A DNA stretch of 64,000 nt from Manduca sexta. Lineage: Eukaryota; Arthropoda; Insecta; Lepidoptera; Sphingidae. This document shows positions 48,380 through 62,100 of this stretch, piece after piece. The stretch spans positions 8,847,556 to 8,911,555 of the forward strand of contig NC_051116.1 of NCBI RefSeq assembly GCF_014839805.1, written 5' to 3'. Under the pieces are notes generated by a model. That model was not told where the DNA came from. It saw only the letters and a program-made list of their open reading frames with translations, and made no database searches. How positions within the stretch are numbered: the first letter of the stretch is position 1; every line of letters begins with the position of its first letter. A program made the position numbers and the translations under genes.

Positions 48380-51019
48380 ATGATACACTCTTTACTTTCT
48401 TTGGTACGTTCTCACTTGATGACGTTGGTTTAATGGTGCCTACGTATAACGACTAGGGCCCTATACAATAGTTGGGAGTAAATTTTATTTGATAATTGTC
48501 GTTAAACAGCTAATGTACATAGTACACATTTTATTACAATTTGAGCACCTCCAATATCGAGAGCGTTCAGTTTAGTCCACCACATGTATTTACGAACATG
48601 TTTAGGTTATTTGTGAGAAGTAAACACAGAAGCTTCTAAACGGCTTTCAATAATATTTCACACACAAATAGAAAACATTCTGAATTAAAATACGGGATAG
48701 TTATTTATCCCAAAAAATACTTACATAGATTTTTATCCTAATTCCTTTTACGAGAGTGTAGTAGTAATCCCCACCCTAATACTCTTAACATTTCTCAAAC
48801 CTATAGAGCTCATTTTACACTGGCCGACATCAACGCGGACGCAAACACGGCCGTAACTTTTGACTTTGAAACTGGACCGATCTTGTTGACAGGAACCAAA
48901 CTAGATGGAATTACGTAATACCGACTTTATTGCCGACCCGGTGCCCTACAAATATATAGGAATATTTTTTACATTCAAGGTCGAGGAAATAAGCGGTAAT
49001 TTTATTTAGGCGTAAAACAATTTTAACTAACCGCCGTTTTGAATAAACGGTCACTTTCGATCCATCGCCACAATGAGCCAATCAGAATAAAAAGAATTTA
49101 ACATGACAAAAAAATCTAATTCTGATGGTTATTCTGGAGATCGGATCGACAATTAAAATTACGATTAGGAAAATCGCCGTAAGTAGTTAATATGGGGAGA
49201 CTGGGCGGGTATTGCTTTGTCTGTTTTACCAATAAGCAATGGTCAAGTACTGTTATATCCCGTATTGAATATTGTTATCCGTGTAATTACTAGACATTAT
49301 GAAGCTTAATAGTTAACATATGACAAGGTTGACAAGCAGTTCAGTACCATGCAAAGGTTTATAATCAAAATTCTGTTTGGTGTTGCAACTGTTTACCAGC
49401 AGTCGACAGGTTTGCAATCAGGCGAGCAACTTGCTCGTCCTATCATTTAGTAGTAAAAAGTTCAACCAATTAGCATCTAGACAACTAAATAAGAAACACA
49501 GTCTTCCCCAGGTACCTTAAATTTTTAAAAAGTAAATATTTTTTCTAATATTGTGAGTATTCCCAGTAACAATAAAACGTAACCAATTTGCTTGCCTATT
49601 AGTATAAAATTACATAACCCAGAAAATATTTTTTTTTATTGCGGATCAGAAAAATAAAAAAAATGGCAAATGATAACGATCGTCCTAATGTTGACAATAA
49701 AAACATTCAGTTTCGTTTTTGTTTACTCGAGATGGAATATAGAAACGGTACTTTTGGTTGTTGCGTAGAGTCCCAGTTTGCGTACGAACCTCCGGCCAGG
49801 GTGTTTGAAGAGTGTAATTTATTGTCAGGGGAAATCCATTTTTTTTATAGATATCTTAGTTAGTCTAATCTTAGTTAAAACCTCATTCATAATAACCCGC
49901 ATTCAAGAAGGCACGGCAAAATATTTGATGAACAAACGCATCCACCTGTACCCCGCGCGTTGCCGAAAATATTTTTTGAGACGTGTCCTGGGAAAAACCC
50001 ATATTTCGCCCAAATGTCCGGGATTTTTGCCGTGTTTATCCGGCGTCAGCCATGTAGGTGATAGCATCCCTAAGTCAAAGGATCTTACGTATACTAGTGA
50101 AAAAACTCAATTTTACAGTAGAGCGATTTAAACATTCTAACATTCTAAATTATGGTATAGTTCAACAGAAATCTTTGAAATTTTGAAATACTGAGGTATA
50201 ACATGTCACAAACATAACGATTGTTAATTGCTCGATATGAATGTTTTTATGCGACTAAGTTTTGATGAGAGTATGAGGCGTTCGTGAGCTATCAGCTGCA
50301 ATTGGAGTCACTAACGCTTCGACTCAGGAAAAGTGACGTAAAACTACTTCTTGGTGTTGCTTTCGCGAGGTAAGATATCCGAGGATTCAAACAACCGCCA
50401 TCCTAATCCTTATTGCTTTCTCTCAATTCTGCAGCTATGGTTCTTCTGGCATGGTATGCGTTTATGCGTAGTGGAGATCTCTTGACACACTTGAAAATAC
50501 TCATATTATGAATGCGAAAGTAATATCGCCTATCCATCTGCCAACCAAAGATAGCATTTCCGTCTGTCCTTCCTTAAAATTATATTTCCTATGTTTTAAG
50601 TATTCTATTCCTATAGATAAAATGTTTATAGTTATATACATTATTTAATACCTAATAATTATTGTAATAAAATCTTATGGTGTTCATAAGTGCCACTTTG
50701 TTCGCCTACGTGATATATATTTCTATATCTATTACGCGTTTCTAACTAAACAACTAAACCGATTTTGATGAAATTTCGTACGGACTAAGCTTGAACCATC
50801 AGAAAAAGTACGGTACTTGTTATTCCAAAATAGTACAGTGGGACTTTGATCCCGGGAAAAAATACGACACCCAGGCGGCGTCGTCTCCCTTCAGAGGCAA
50901 TTCTTGTGCGCTTGGTCTCCACACCAAATGCACGCCCATGCTCGGGGGCACATTTTCCGCGATCCTAGGCACACAGCTCGTGTGTATATCTCTTGGTTGC
51001 TAAGTTCACAGTGAGGTCT
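48380..51019. other. Repeat-poor intergenic stretch, no gene supported
   Basis: AT-rich. The frames at 49639-49863 and 49778-50131 overlap in different frames and have no splice or domain support. Confidence 0.4.
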
Positions 51020-51300
51020 ATAAGGGTTCGTGAACATTTCCCCTCCCTTTCCCTTCCAACCTTCCTAATAACTCCTACTCCTTCCTCTTCTCTTCCTTCC
51101 CTCTATTCCCTGCCTTCTTCCTCCCGGGCCCTAAGACCGAGTAGCTGCATGCTGCTACTGAACCTTCAACTGGCGCATCCAGTGATTGCGGTAGGGCCCA
51201 CCAATTCATAATGGGACTGCCATGGTTGCTAAGCCGGTGGATCGCTTGTACACCATGAGCACGGTACCCTCGGTGATAACCACGGCAGTTCCCCAAAAAA
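51020..51300 (+). repeat. Pyrimidine-rich repeat family 4, copy 2
   Basis: CTCCTACTCCTTCCTCTTCT followed by GGTAGGGCCCACCAA and CCTCGGTGATAACCACGGCA, as at 33780-34030. Confidence 0.65.
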
Positions 51301-51574
51301 ACAAAAGACACCCAGGCGGCGCCGCGAGCAGCACCTAGCAAACTACGAAGGAAAGGAAAAGTCTTTCGATAAGTAACACGAGCTAACGTCCTACAAACAA
51401 CTGGCATGTTCCTGCCGTTTCTGGGATGCGCGTAACGGTTTGCACATTAACAGACGGAAGCACAATATGTATGCTGAATAAATTAATTAGACGAATAATG
51501 TATGTGAAAGTTTAAGAGCCAACGACGCACAAATAATAAAATTTAATATGACATACTTCTAGCCAGTCAGATCA

Positions 51575-51700
51575 GTCAGATATAATAGTGCACAAGTGTG
51601 TGCAATACCCAAGCACTCTCTGTCCCTTCACTCTCATAGTCCGGTGAGACGGCAATCCGACATGACTGGAGATATCTAAACAGGACCAACTCCCTGACTC
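51575..51700 (-). repeat. Interspersed repeat family 5, inverted copy
   Basis: The minus strand carries GCCGTCTCACCGGACTATGA and TTGTGCACTATTATATCTG. Confidence 0.65.
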
Positions 51701-52679
51701 CGAGCTGCGACTGAGTAATTTATAAGGTTGTCTCAGGTTACCTTTCGTAAAACCTAAATGCTTTCAGCATCATGGTAGAAAGATCTTGTTACGTAGTTCT
51801 GTTCCGATGAAATAAGAGCAAACAAATGTGGATTGTAACTGCGTATGGACAGAAATGATCTATAACCAAGTGACATCTCGGACATCCGCTAAAATTATTC
51901 CTTCCTACAAAACAGTAGCCAGATTCTAAGGGTTTTTCAAAGTGCCAAAAGTAATTTAATCGCTCATTCCGTTTCGATAATCCCCTTTCCATCGGCAGGT
52001 GGGTTCCCGAGGGACGTCCGTAAGCAGAAACTTCAAGTACCCTTTGGTAAGATTATTGATTTGGGACAAACGAATATTCCTTTTCAAGTATTCCGCTTTC
52101 AGAGGGAAAAGGCGTTATTCAAATCATTTAATGAGTTTTTGACAGACGTGTAGTCGGTGTTAGCTTTGTAATGAAGATCCAGGAGTTCGATTCCCGCGTT
52201 TGATACGTAAATATTACTATTGTGTTAAGACTGGAAATTCCTGTAGTGTACTTAAATTACAAAATAATAGTTACTATGAAGTCAACAATGATGATTTTTT
52301 ATTACTTTATATAAATTTAACGCATTACGATTAAACAAACCGCGAAGATAAAGTGACCTTAACACTAACAGTGATAAGCAACATTAACCATACAAACTTA
52401 TCAAACTTACAATAACAATTCAAACAAAATTGTATAATTTGTACGCCGTCTCACATCCTTATCGTCAATATTTATAACCGTGAAATCAGTATCGCACAAT
52501 CGATAAAACAGAAAAAAAAACATCCAAACAACACCACGCACCGATAACACAACAAATCGATCACCGAATCACAATTCGAATTTAGAATATAATTTTAAAA
52601 ATTCATAATTTGAATTTCGAATTTCGAACGCGACGTTCGATTTTTCGTAATTTCGGTTATGCACACTTGTATTTTCGTA

Positions 52680-52960
52680 TTGTAACGGTTTGAGAGAGCG
52701 GTGAGGCGACGTCCGCGCGGGCCGCACTCGCCGCCTACACTTCAGAACTTCAGAGCTTTCAGTTTCAGCGCGCGGAGGCGGGCGGGCGTTGGCGGTTTAC
52801 AACTCAATTTGGTGCTAATTTCGCGGTGAAATGTGGTTTGTTTTGTTTATTGGACATCTCGTCGCGTTTTGTGTGGAACGTGTCACGTTGCGAGACGATT
52901 GAGTGGGGTTGTGGGTTATTGTGTTAGCGAGAGTGTTTATGTGGAGCATTTTCGCCATAT
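52680..52960 (+). promoter_or_regulatory. CpG-rich promoter-like block
   Basis: The block has many CpG dinucleotides, repeated CTTCAGA and TCAGTTTCAG motifs (initiator-like) and a sharp GC rise from the AT-rich flank. It fits the 5'UTR/promoter of a gene reading to the right, with the first good ATG at 53097. It could also drive a leftward transcript. Confidence 0.4.
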
Positions 52961-53096
52961 TGTCCGTTTTATTCGAATGCTGTTTAAATGATAATTCTAC
53001 CATTAAGTGTTATTTTTTTTGATAAAGAATATAATAACACTAGTTTAATAATAGGATCGCTAACTTGTTTATTGCAATTTCGTTTTTTATTTTATA

Positions 53097-53234
53097 ATGC
53101 ATCCAGGACAGTCCGGATCAGATAAAATGATACCGCGTTTTTCGGCTGTGTCAGTTCAGATCCACGAATTATGTCCGGAAAACGGTATTAGACTTGGACC
53201 CTATTACATGGGATGTCAGAAAACTAAATGCTAC
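53097..53234 (+). CDS. Possible short first coding exon, product unknown
   Basis: 46 codons start MHPGQSGSDK and end QKTKCY just before a GTGAGA donor. It is the first long open frame after the CpG-rich block. I do not recognise the peptide, and no second exon was found. It could be chance. Confidence 0.25.
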
Positions 53235-53309
53235 GTGAGACACGTAGCTTACTGTAAAAATATGATTAATTTTAAATATGTCATAATAATATCAGCTTTG
53301 TATTACTAC

Positions 53310-53620
53310 TGTAACTACCTTGTATGCTTTCCCACTGTTGGGCACGGGCCTCCTCTACTACTAAGAGGCATTAGGCCTTAGTCCACCACGCTGGCCTAGT
53401 GCGGATTGGTAGACTTCACACACCCTCAAAATTCCTATAGAGATCTTCTCAGGTAGGCAGGCATCCTCACAATGTTTTCCTTCACCATTAAAACAAGAAA
53501 TAATACACAAAGAATACACACATAACTTTAGAAAAGTCAGAGGTTCTCTTGGGTTTTGAACCTACATACATTCGTCTCGGCAGTAGGTTCCACTCCCAAC
53601 TAGGCTATCGCGGCATTATT
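53310..53620 (+). repeat. Interspersed repeat family 2
   Basis: CCCACTGTTGGGCACGGGCC and GGCCTAGTGCGGATTGGTAG, then the CACAATGTTTTCCTTCACCA block. Confidence 0.75.
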
Positions 53621-54569
53621 TTCTTTAAATAGTATCGGTTAAATATAACCGTGTGGCATTTCCCATTAACCCCCGTAAGAGAAAATGCCACGAGTTAGTT
53701 TATCCATTCTCGTAACCTCGATAAACGACATCCACTTATGGAATAAATTATTGTGGTGGATTGGAAACAGTGCGTGCCGTTCGCATGGCGTTAATGGAAA
53801 ACTGCAGCCATTGTTGACGGCATAATTACTTTTTCTTGTTTTTTTTTGTTTCGGTGACGTAAAAGAATTTTCTAAAGCTAGGTTTAGGATAGCAAGAAAA
53901 CTTGCAGTATTCAACGTCGGCAAGTAATAAGTGTCCAAAACTGACCTAGTGCACGTTGGTGGACTTTACATACCTACGATTTTATTGGATAATTCTCATG
54001 TATGTAAATTTATTCTTTGGCTAAGTATACGGGGTGTAACTGAATTGAACCCCCCTCCTTTCCCCTCCAGAAACAAGTTTCGATTCCCGTGTACAGAACA
54101 GGAATAATAGTATACCGCACAGTCCGCGCTGGCCGGAACACAATCACACTATTTATAGACAATTGCTTACTTAAACTCGGCAACGCACCGAGTGCCGACT
54201 ATTACTCGCTTGTGGGTGTTCATAATAACCTCACGCTTTTAATTATGGGTTGGGCAGAGGCGCAATGCATTCGGCTATATGCGGCCCGTGAAAGGACGCG
54301 AGTCTATCGCCATACTACGCGTTACGTTGAATCGCGAGGTTAAAAAAAAATATTCGTGAAATATTAACATTTTTGAGTCAAATCATAATAACAGACGAAC
54401 TAAGTGATATATCAGTTATTCAATTCGCATAATAGACGTTCGTTTTGTTACGAGAATGAATTTAATGTCTGACATGTATATAACTAGATCCATTACATTA
54501 TAAGACGGAAATCATTTAGAAAAATTTAGAAAGCTTTCTCTCAGAAATTTTACTGCAAGACTAAGTTGA

Positions 54570-54815
54570 GTTGAGTTGGTGGTAGGATATATTATATATC
54601 TACTCGGATAGCGACCACCGTACATAAATTGTCAAAACCCGCCATAGCGGCCCACGTAAGTGTCGCGTTCCGGGATCAGCCTGTGTATATCCGGTTCCGG
54701 CAGGCCGGCATTATTATGTCAACTGCCTAGTGGTAATCGTCAATCGACATTCTATTTGAGCACACTCCACTTACCATCAGGTACAGGAGCTCACCTTGCT
54801 GTGCTCGTAAAAAAA
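54570..54815 (+). repeat. Interspersed repeat family 1
   Basis: GCGACCACCGTACATAAATT, CCCGCCATAGCGGCCCACGT and CCACTTACCATCAGGTACAG. Confidence 0.7.
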
Positions 54816-55654
54816 AACAGTTGAAATAAGTAAGAAATTAATACTAACATACTTTATAGCTATATAACTTAATACTAACTGATGCGTACACATCGCCGGC
54901 TAGCCCCGGTCTCCCCTCGAGAGCTTGTGAGTTGGAAGAAAGCAGGGGTCAAGTTATAATGGTCCTGTTCGGACACGTTATGCGTCTGTCATTATGTTCG
55001 ACTCACGTTTACTTATTGAGAGTAATTGTATATCCGTATGTTAGTTTCTGAAGTGGCCAAATGTTTTTTTTAATGAATATTTTAATACATGATAGGGAGT
55101 TGAATTTTCAATTTGTATTACAAAATAAATAATGTATAGAAAAATACCTTTTAGCATAATAAACATATTCGTTCCAATTATAGTGATAAACCCACTTTTA
55201 TAGGTCTAACGATACGCTGCGTAAATTTTGTCAAATAACGCAACGAATTAATAAAAAATGTATCACAGCGTATAAGCATAAATCAGAGAGCCACTTATAA
55301 ATATGAATATCTTGTATAAATATGATAGTAAAATAATACGGCAAGTTTTATAATACCCGTAAAATGGAACACTCTGTATAAACTCACCAACACAAATAAC
55401 CAAATCTATTTGTTAATCATGCCTTAAAGGACACTTTTAAACTTATGTGTAGAAGTATTTTTTTTTTACGTTAACGACCAAAACATCTGAAAGTAGTAGA
55501 AAAATCGATAAATTCATACGTAGGTGTGTTTTGTTTTTTAAATCCTCAGACGAAAGAAGCGGCTTTACGATATGTATATGGTCTGTATATAGTATCATAA
55601 CTCCCAAACAGATGAACGGATTACGATTAAGTTTTTTTTACAATCTATGCTTAC

Positions 55655-56169
55655 CTTGCGCGGCGTTTGGCGTCATCGTAGCCTCCCAAGGGATGTCGTC
55701 CTCCATCTTGCGAAAACTTCTTTCCACTACACAGACAAATAAGATGAGGTATTTACGACGATTTGTAAAAGATGGAAAGGTGTCTTAAAAAAATATCTGA
55801 ATCGCTACACCCTCAAACGCTGCAAATAGGTAATACTATTTGCCAATAGATGGCGTTATGTCGAAGCAATATAAACACTATCCACTGAATAATTATGTAA
55901 TTTTATCTAGATGTTATTTGTATGAGAATGATATGCATACCTTTAATAGTTATACCTATGTATCAGAATTTGTATAATTATTTGTGATTTTTAGATGCAT
56001 GTCACTGGTGTGTAATTTAATAAATCAAATAAAAATACTAAAATAATTTATATGTCTGTGAATAACTAATAACACTACTATATGATTATTTTGTACATTT
56101 CAAACTTACTGTTAAGAAAGTGCGCGGTGCCCGACGCCTTCCGCAGCTTCTTGTCAGTCGAGTCTTGAC
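55655..56169 (-). CDS. RhoGEF exons after the C1 domain
   Basis: Exon 56110-56169 (QDSTDKKLRKASGTAHFLN) and exon 55655-55726 (ERSFRKMEDDIPWEATMTPN) join in phase. The last one ends with one base of a codon before GTAAGC, so the next exon must supply two bases and should open the DH domain. Confidence 0.75.
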
Positions 56170-59100
56170 CTATTATGACAAAAACATATGTTTAATTCCA
56201 TAATACCTTATACAGGGTGATTCAAAAAGCAGGTATCTGCAAAATTTACGCACCAAGAGGTTATGGGAGCTACTTCTAATACATTTATTTCGAAGATGAA
56301 ACAAAATACAATATTAGATCTGTGGAAAAAAATACCTAATATTATTTAACCCCACGAGCTTGCTTTTACTATACTGGGGACCATATCTGAAACCTCGACA
56401 CGGCAGCCGTATCGCAATAGAGCCATGCCACTAAAAGAATCTCGTATGATATAGCTAATCTTTTTATTACAGTAATACAAAATCATGCTCACTATTAGGC
56501 TGGTTGTTATGGTGTATCCTCTCCATGAACCGCGAGATCCTGTTGTTGTGATGCTCGCCGTCGAGGCAGCAGCTCTCCTCCACGAACTTGGCGCAGTGCC
56601 GATGCACGCGCAGCTTGCAGTCTGGGTACATTAGCGGAACGTTATGGAATATTCGAAGATAATACTTTGCTTGCATTATATTAGTTCTAATAGGTTATAG
56701 GAAGCAACATTCTTCCAACTTATCCAACTATAAAGTAGAATGGACACAGCACTTTGTCAACCTTATTGCAAAAAATTTTTGGCTCGGATTTTACAAGTGA
56801 CCACCAGCGTTTCCTCTACTCCTTGTCCTTCCTACAATATCTATCTCGTCAACGTGTATTTCTAGCCGAAAAGTTAACAATATTAATTGAGTAAATTATC
56901 TAACTGTCAATTTCAATAGCCACTATAAAACCAATTATCTGTTACACAAAAAAACACTTATACAAAATAAAAGAGATGGTTGCATGATAATTACTTACCT
57001 GTACAGACGAAAGCCTGCGGCGCCAGTCCCCATATGACGTTGTCGCAGTGGTGGCAGTGGCCCACCGACGTCAACGCTTGCAGCTGAAGGTGGTGGCCAC
57101 GTACCACGAACTAAACATGGAAACAATACATATATTAATTATAAATATTAAATACTCACATATTTAAACCTCATTAAAAGGACACCCTGTATCATGTTTG
57201 AAAAAAATCCAAAAAAGAATTCAAATATTGCACTGTAATTAGTTTCCTATAGGTCGATCTGGAAATCTTTGCGGGAGGCCCATGTTCAGTAGTGGACATC
57301 CTGTGGCTGATGATGAATTAGTTTTTTAAGCAACTGAATACCAAAAAGAACTAAACAGAGCACTGCATAAGACTGCACTGCATTCGTTATCCTGAGACAT
57401 TAGATATTAAGACTGGCAGACACTTTTCTCAATGTGTAGTAATTACACACACACACACCATCACGCATTTTATCCCCGGAGGGGTATGCAGAAGTGCAAC
57501 CAGGGCACCCACTTTTCGCCGACTGTGTTCAGTTCCAGGATGTGATAGGTGGCGAGCCTATCGCCATATCGGGCACAAATTCCAGACGCCGCACAGTGGA
57601 CGGAAAAACGGGGCTCCCTTTCATAGGAATTTTGAAAAAAAAAATTGCAATTTTCCTTAAATCTAAGTATGTGGTATTGTTACTATCATTTTAACATTTA
57701 ATATTATTATAATTTTATCGGTTTTTTTGGTCTCAATAAATAAAAAAATGCACTTTGCAGGTTTTAAATGTATGAAAACGGGTTTTGTTTTCGTCATAAC
57801 TTTTTATATTAAGATGTAAAGCTGAAACTTTCAGGTATTGTAACTTAGATCCTACCTAAGCTATATGATGTATGACCTTGACCCCAACCGTGCCCGTTTA
57901 GAAGATATGAGGTCAATAAAAATGCATGTTTAGCCCATATTCTGATCAAGGCTAATGTGCCTTAAATAAATTAGTTTCTTGAATTTGTCTGTGCACTAAT
58001 ATTATATGATAACTAAAGACCCCATACCACTTATGGTCTTGACCTTAAAGAACCACGTTCAAAAGATATGAATTAATTAAAACTGCACATTTTGACGACA
58101 TTGTTACACGGACATACCTAAATACATTAAACAAATTATTGTCTTAAATCGATTGTTCTGGTATTATAATACATTAACTGAAGACCCCATATGACTTTTG
58201 ACCTTGACCTTGAAGAGACCCCGTATAAAGGATGAATAAATCAAAAAATCTTTAGTCTATATTACCACCCGAGATTATGATCATTAAACCTTACAATGTC
58301 TCAAATTTGGTATTATTACTTCATAACTAAACAATGCATAAGTTCTTTGACCGTGATTCCGAAGGGCAAAGTTCTAAGAAAGTAAAAAATTAAATCTAAA
58401 TTTAATTATAATATCTTTGTCTTCAAAAAATTGTAAATGTTAATAGTACTCGAGTTGACAAAAAGAACCTAATCATGATTTTAACTATCATAAAATATTT
58501 GGTCCTTTAGACTGACTAATAAGCGCAGGTATTAATTGTTGTCAAGTTACAAAGGACACAAATGTTATTGGGGTTTCTAAGTTATTTATGACTTACTCAA
58601 TATAATATCTAAAGTATAAACAATCAGATGTCGCAGATTGCACCCAATATCCATTGTTATTCTACAGATGTGGCCAAATATTATTAAGTTGTTAATTAAG
58701 GTCATATCAAGTATTTACTAATTAAGTATAATACTGTGTCTCAAATCTAGTATGAGACACAGTATTGTTTGAAGTTCATAATCTCGGGTGGTAATATAGA
58801 CTAAAGATTTTTTGATTTATTCATCCTTTATACGGGGTCTCTTCAAGGTCAAGGTCAAAAGTCATATGGGGTCTTCAGTTAATGTATTATAATACCAGAA
58901 CAATCGATTTAAGACAATAATTTGTTTAATGTATTTAGGTATGTCCGTGTAACAATGTCGTCAAAATGTGCAGTTTTAATTAATTCATATCTTTTGAACG
59001 TGGTTCTTTAAGGTCAAGACCATAAGTGGTATGGGGTCTTTAGTTATCATATAATATTAGTGCACGGACAAATTCAAGAAACTAATTTATTTAAGGCACA

Positions 59101-62100
59101 TTAGCCTTGATCAAAAAGTTATGACGAAAACAAAACCCGTTTTCATACATTTAAAACCTGCAAAGTGCATTTTTTTATTTATTGAGACCAAAAAAACCGA
59201 TAAAATTATAATAATATTAAATGTTAAAATGATAGTAACAATACCACATACTTAGATTTAAGGAAAATTGCAATTTTTTTTTTTAAATTCCTATGAAAGG
59301 GAGCCTCGTTTTTCCGTCCACTGTGCGCCGGGCTGATATTGACCAGAAAAACCCAAATATCTCCTTGCCCGACCTGGGATTCGAACCCAGGACGTCAGAG
59401 CGCTGCCGTACCGCGCATGCAGTACAACTACGCCACCGAGGCAGTCTAGTAATTACACTGACAAAATATTATTTCAACCCACAACACTAACTACTAGGCC
59501 TCCGTTTAGCCTGACAATGTAAACTAAAAGCACATGCTCACAGGTTGCGGATGCTGCTTCATGATCTGCTTCGTCCTCTGCTTGTAGAGCTTGTCGCGCT
59601 GCAGGAACGACGCCCGCGTGCCGCCCACCGCCGCCGCCACCGTCGCCGGCCTGACACACCACTCACATTATGCTTATTATCGAATAACTTGTCTATGGTA
59701 CACATCATTAGGTACACAACACTGGTAAAGGGTCTTATGTAAAATCTATTATTAGGTATACATCAGTAGCTATGGGTCTTATGTAAAATCTAATTAACAT
59801 TGAAACAATTTGCAGACATTTATGCATATTAGTAGTACCTGTAGTACCAAGTTCCCTTTCGGAAAATGTCACCCTTCACCGTATATAATGAAACATAACA
59901 TAAACTATTTGTTTATTCATAAACACACACCGACTCCACTTTTATCAACAAAAAAGATGGACAACAACGGAACTAGTGCACACACTTTACCCCTTGTTTT
60001 CCGTCCTATGATTATTATCTATTATTTATACGTATATTATAACAGTTAAAATACTAATCCGATGTTAGACAGACAGATAATTATTAATCTAAACAATTGG
60101 TTTCAATACATCTATGATGTGATAGAGGACTGTGTTTTTATTGTTATATGAGGTAATATTGTATGTCTACTTGGTACACGATACGTGGCATACGAATCAA
60201 CATAAGCCCTATAGTCTTAAAGGTTACTCAGAAGCTAACCAGTGCATGTAAACTTCGTCGAACTTGTAACCGTCCCGTGATAGCGGGTGAATCTAATCAC
60301 ATAGGAAGCAGTCTATTCTTGATTATAATTGAAGGTGTGTTTATTCAACTTGCACTCACAAATTATAAACCAACGTGTAAAGTAAAGATCCCTAATGGAA
60401 TGTATAGTTCATGCCTATGGAGGCATTTATTACAAACTTTAACAATTATTGAGAATATTGAAATTATTCTTACTCCTTTATCCTCACAATCATCTACTCC
60501 TCTATGTTTTAAAACTTACTTTTTGAAACACCATGTACACGATTAAAAACACACAAAAAATATTTTATTTTATTTTTTTCTAAACTTATTTTTATCTGTA
60601 TATTCCAAAACATTTGTACTACTATTTATAAAGTATTTTTATCTTTATAATATTAGCGATAGTAACACCTAAGTCACTTCAGGAAGCTTCTGCTGAACCA
60701 TTAAACGTGATAGGCTATTATTATCTTTATTGGTACCTACATATTGTTTAACATTTATTTAATTTTAAAATAGTAATATTTCAAACAACCATCTATTTTG
60801 AAATCTGTATGTAGGTCGCGATTCCTCGGGGAAATCAATCTTCTAAAACGAGTCGCGGATCAAATTAAAAAGCAAGGACTGTTTGTACACTAGATTAGAA
60901 ATACTTTGTATACATTTTTTTTACTATTATTATACTAAAGAAGATTCTTTAAAAAAAATCTAAAATCACTGGTCTTAGTTTTAGGAGTAGCATTTTTTTT
61001 AACTTGTAAAATGGTCGCTTTTTAAAAAAAATGTAAACTCATCCCTACACAGCATTATTAACACAATGAATGACTCACTTGACGGATTTCACTTTTTTTA
61101 CTTTCTTACTAGACTTGGGTGACTGCCACCAGTGCCGCCTCACTTCGCGCGCCTTCTCCTCGCTTATATCCAGGGTGTTCACCATTTTCCACTTTACTAA
61201 TCACAATATAAGTGACCACGCCTTATTCACAATTTATAACTAAGTGAATATTTCTCTTATTTCCTATATGAAACATTCGACACAAAAATTTTGTAGCACT
61301 AAATTTGGAACAAAAATTTTCTACGTTGTAGTAAAAATACAAAATAACTCATAACAAGCAACACGAAATCTACATTTATTGCAATGAACTAAATAAAGGG
61401 ATAAATTCTGTTTAAAACGATGAGTTATATCACATGACGTCGGCAGTTATAAGGTCGCGTGTATATGCGCGTGGGCAATTTGATATTCGCTAGTTTTCCA
61501 GTACAGCCAAGTATATTTAATTTCGAATTGTCGCTAATAGCTTGGAATCGTCAATATCTATTTGATAATACCTTATCAGCAATGGTATGATTAAGGCCTA
61601 ATTTTAAACGATTAAAATGCGACTATCTTTGTTAAAAAAAAACGATATAAAGGAAATAACGGAAATAAAAAAAAAAATATACAGACTAAATAGGTTTTAA
61701 GGCTTAGGACTGAATACATTGTTTCCTTAGATTTAATTTCCAGAAGAATTACGTGTCATCAGTAACAAACCACGTGATCATGTCGGCCGCTTTACTAGTG
61801 AACATATATAGGGTGTTTTCTATTTGAGGGATATTCTCCATATACCAAATTTCACATGCATCAATTTATTAGTTTTTTCATATGTAATAATGTTGTAGTG
61901 TTTTTTTTATATTTAAATGTAAAATGAATGATCACTGGACCTTGTTAAAATAAGAAAAAACGCTATAATGAAAAATTAGAGACCTCATATTCACAAATAT
62001 ATTTATCACCTTTTTTTAACATAGTTTTAAGCATTCTACAATTTGGCATACGTAAAACTATGCCTTTATTGGGGACTATACACTGAAAACCATGAAAATA

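Noticed and set aside
54890..54990. Possible next RhoGEF exon on the minus strand
   Set aside because: With the required phase, a stop appears after a few codons, and the sequence does not resemble a DH domain.
59375..59445. tRNA gene
   Set aside because: It has A and B box features, but the acceptor stem is mispaired and it continues into a SINE body with target duplications.
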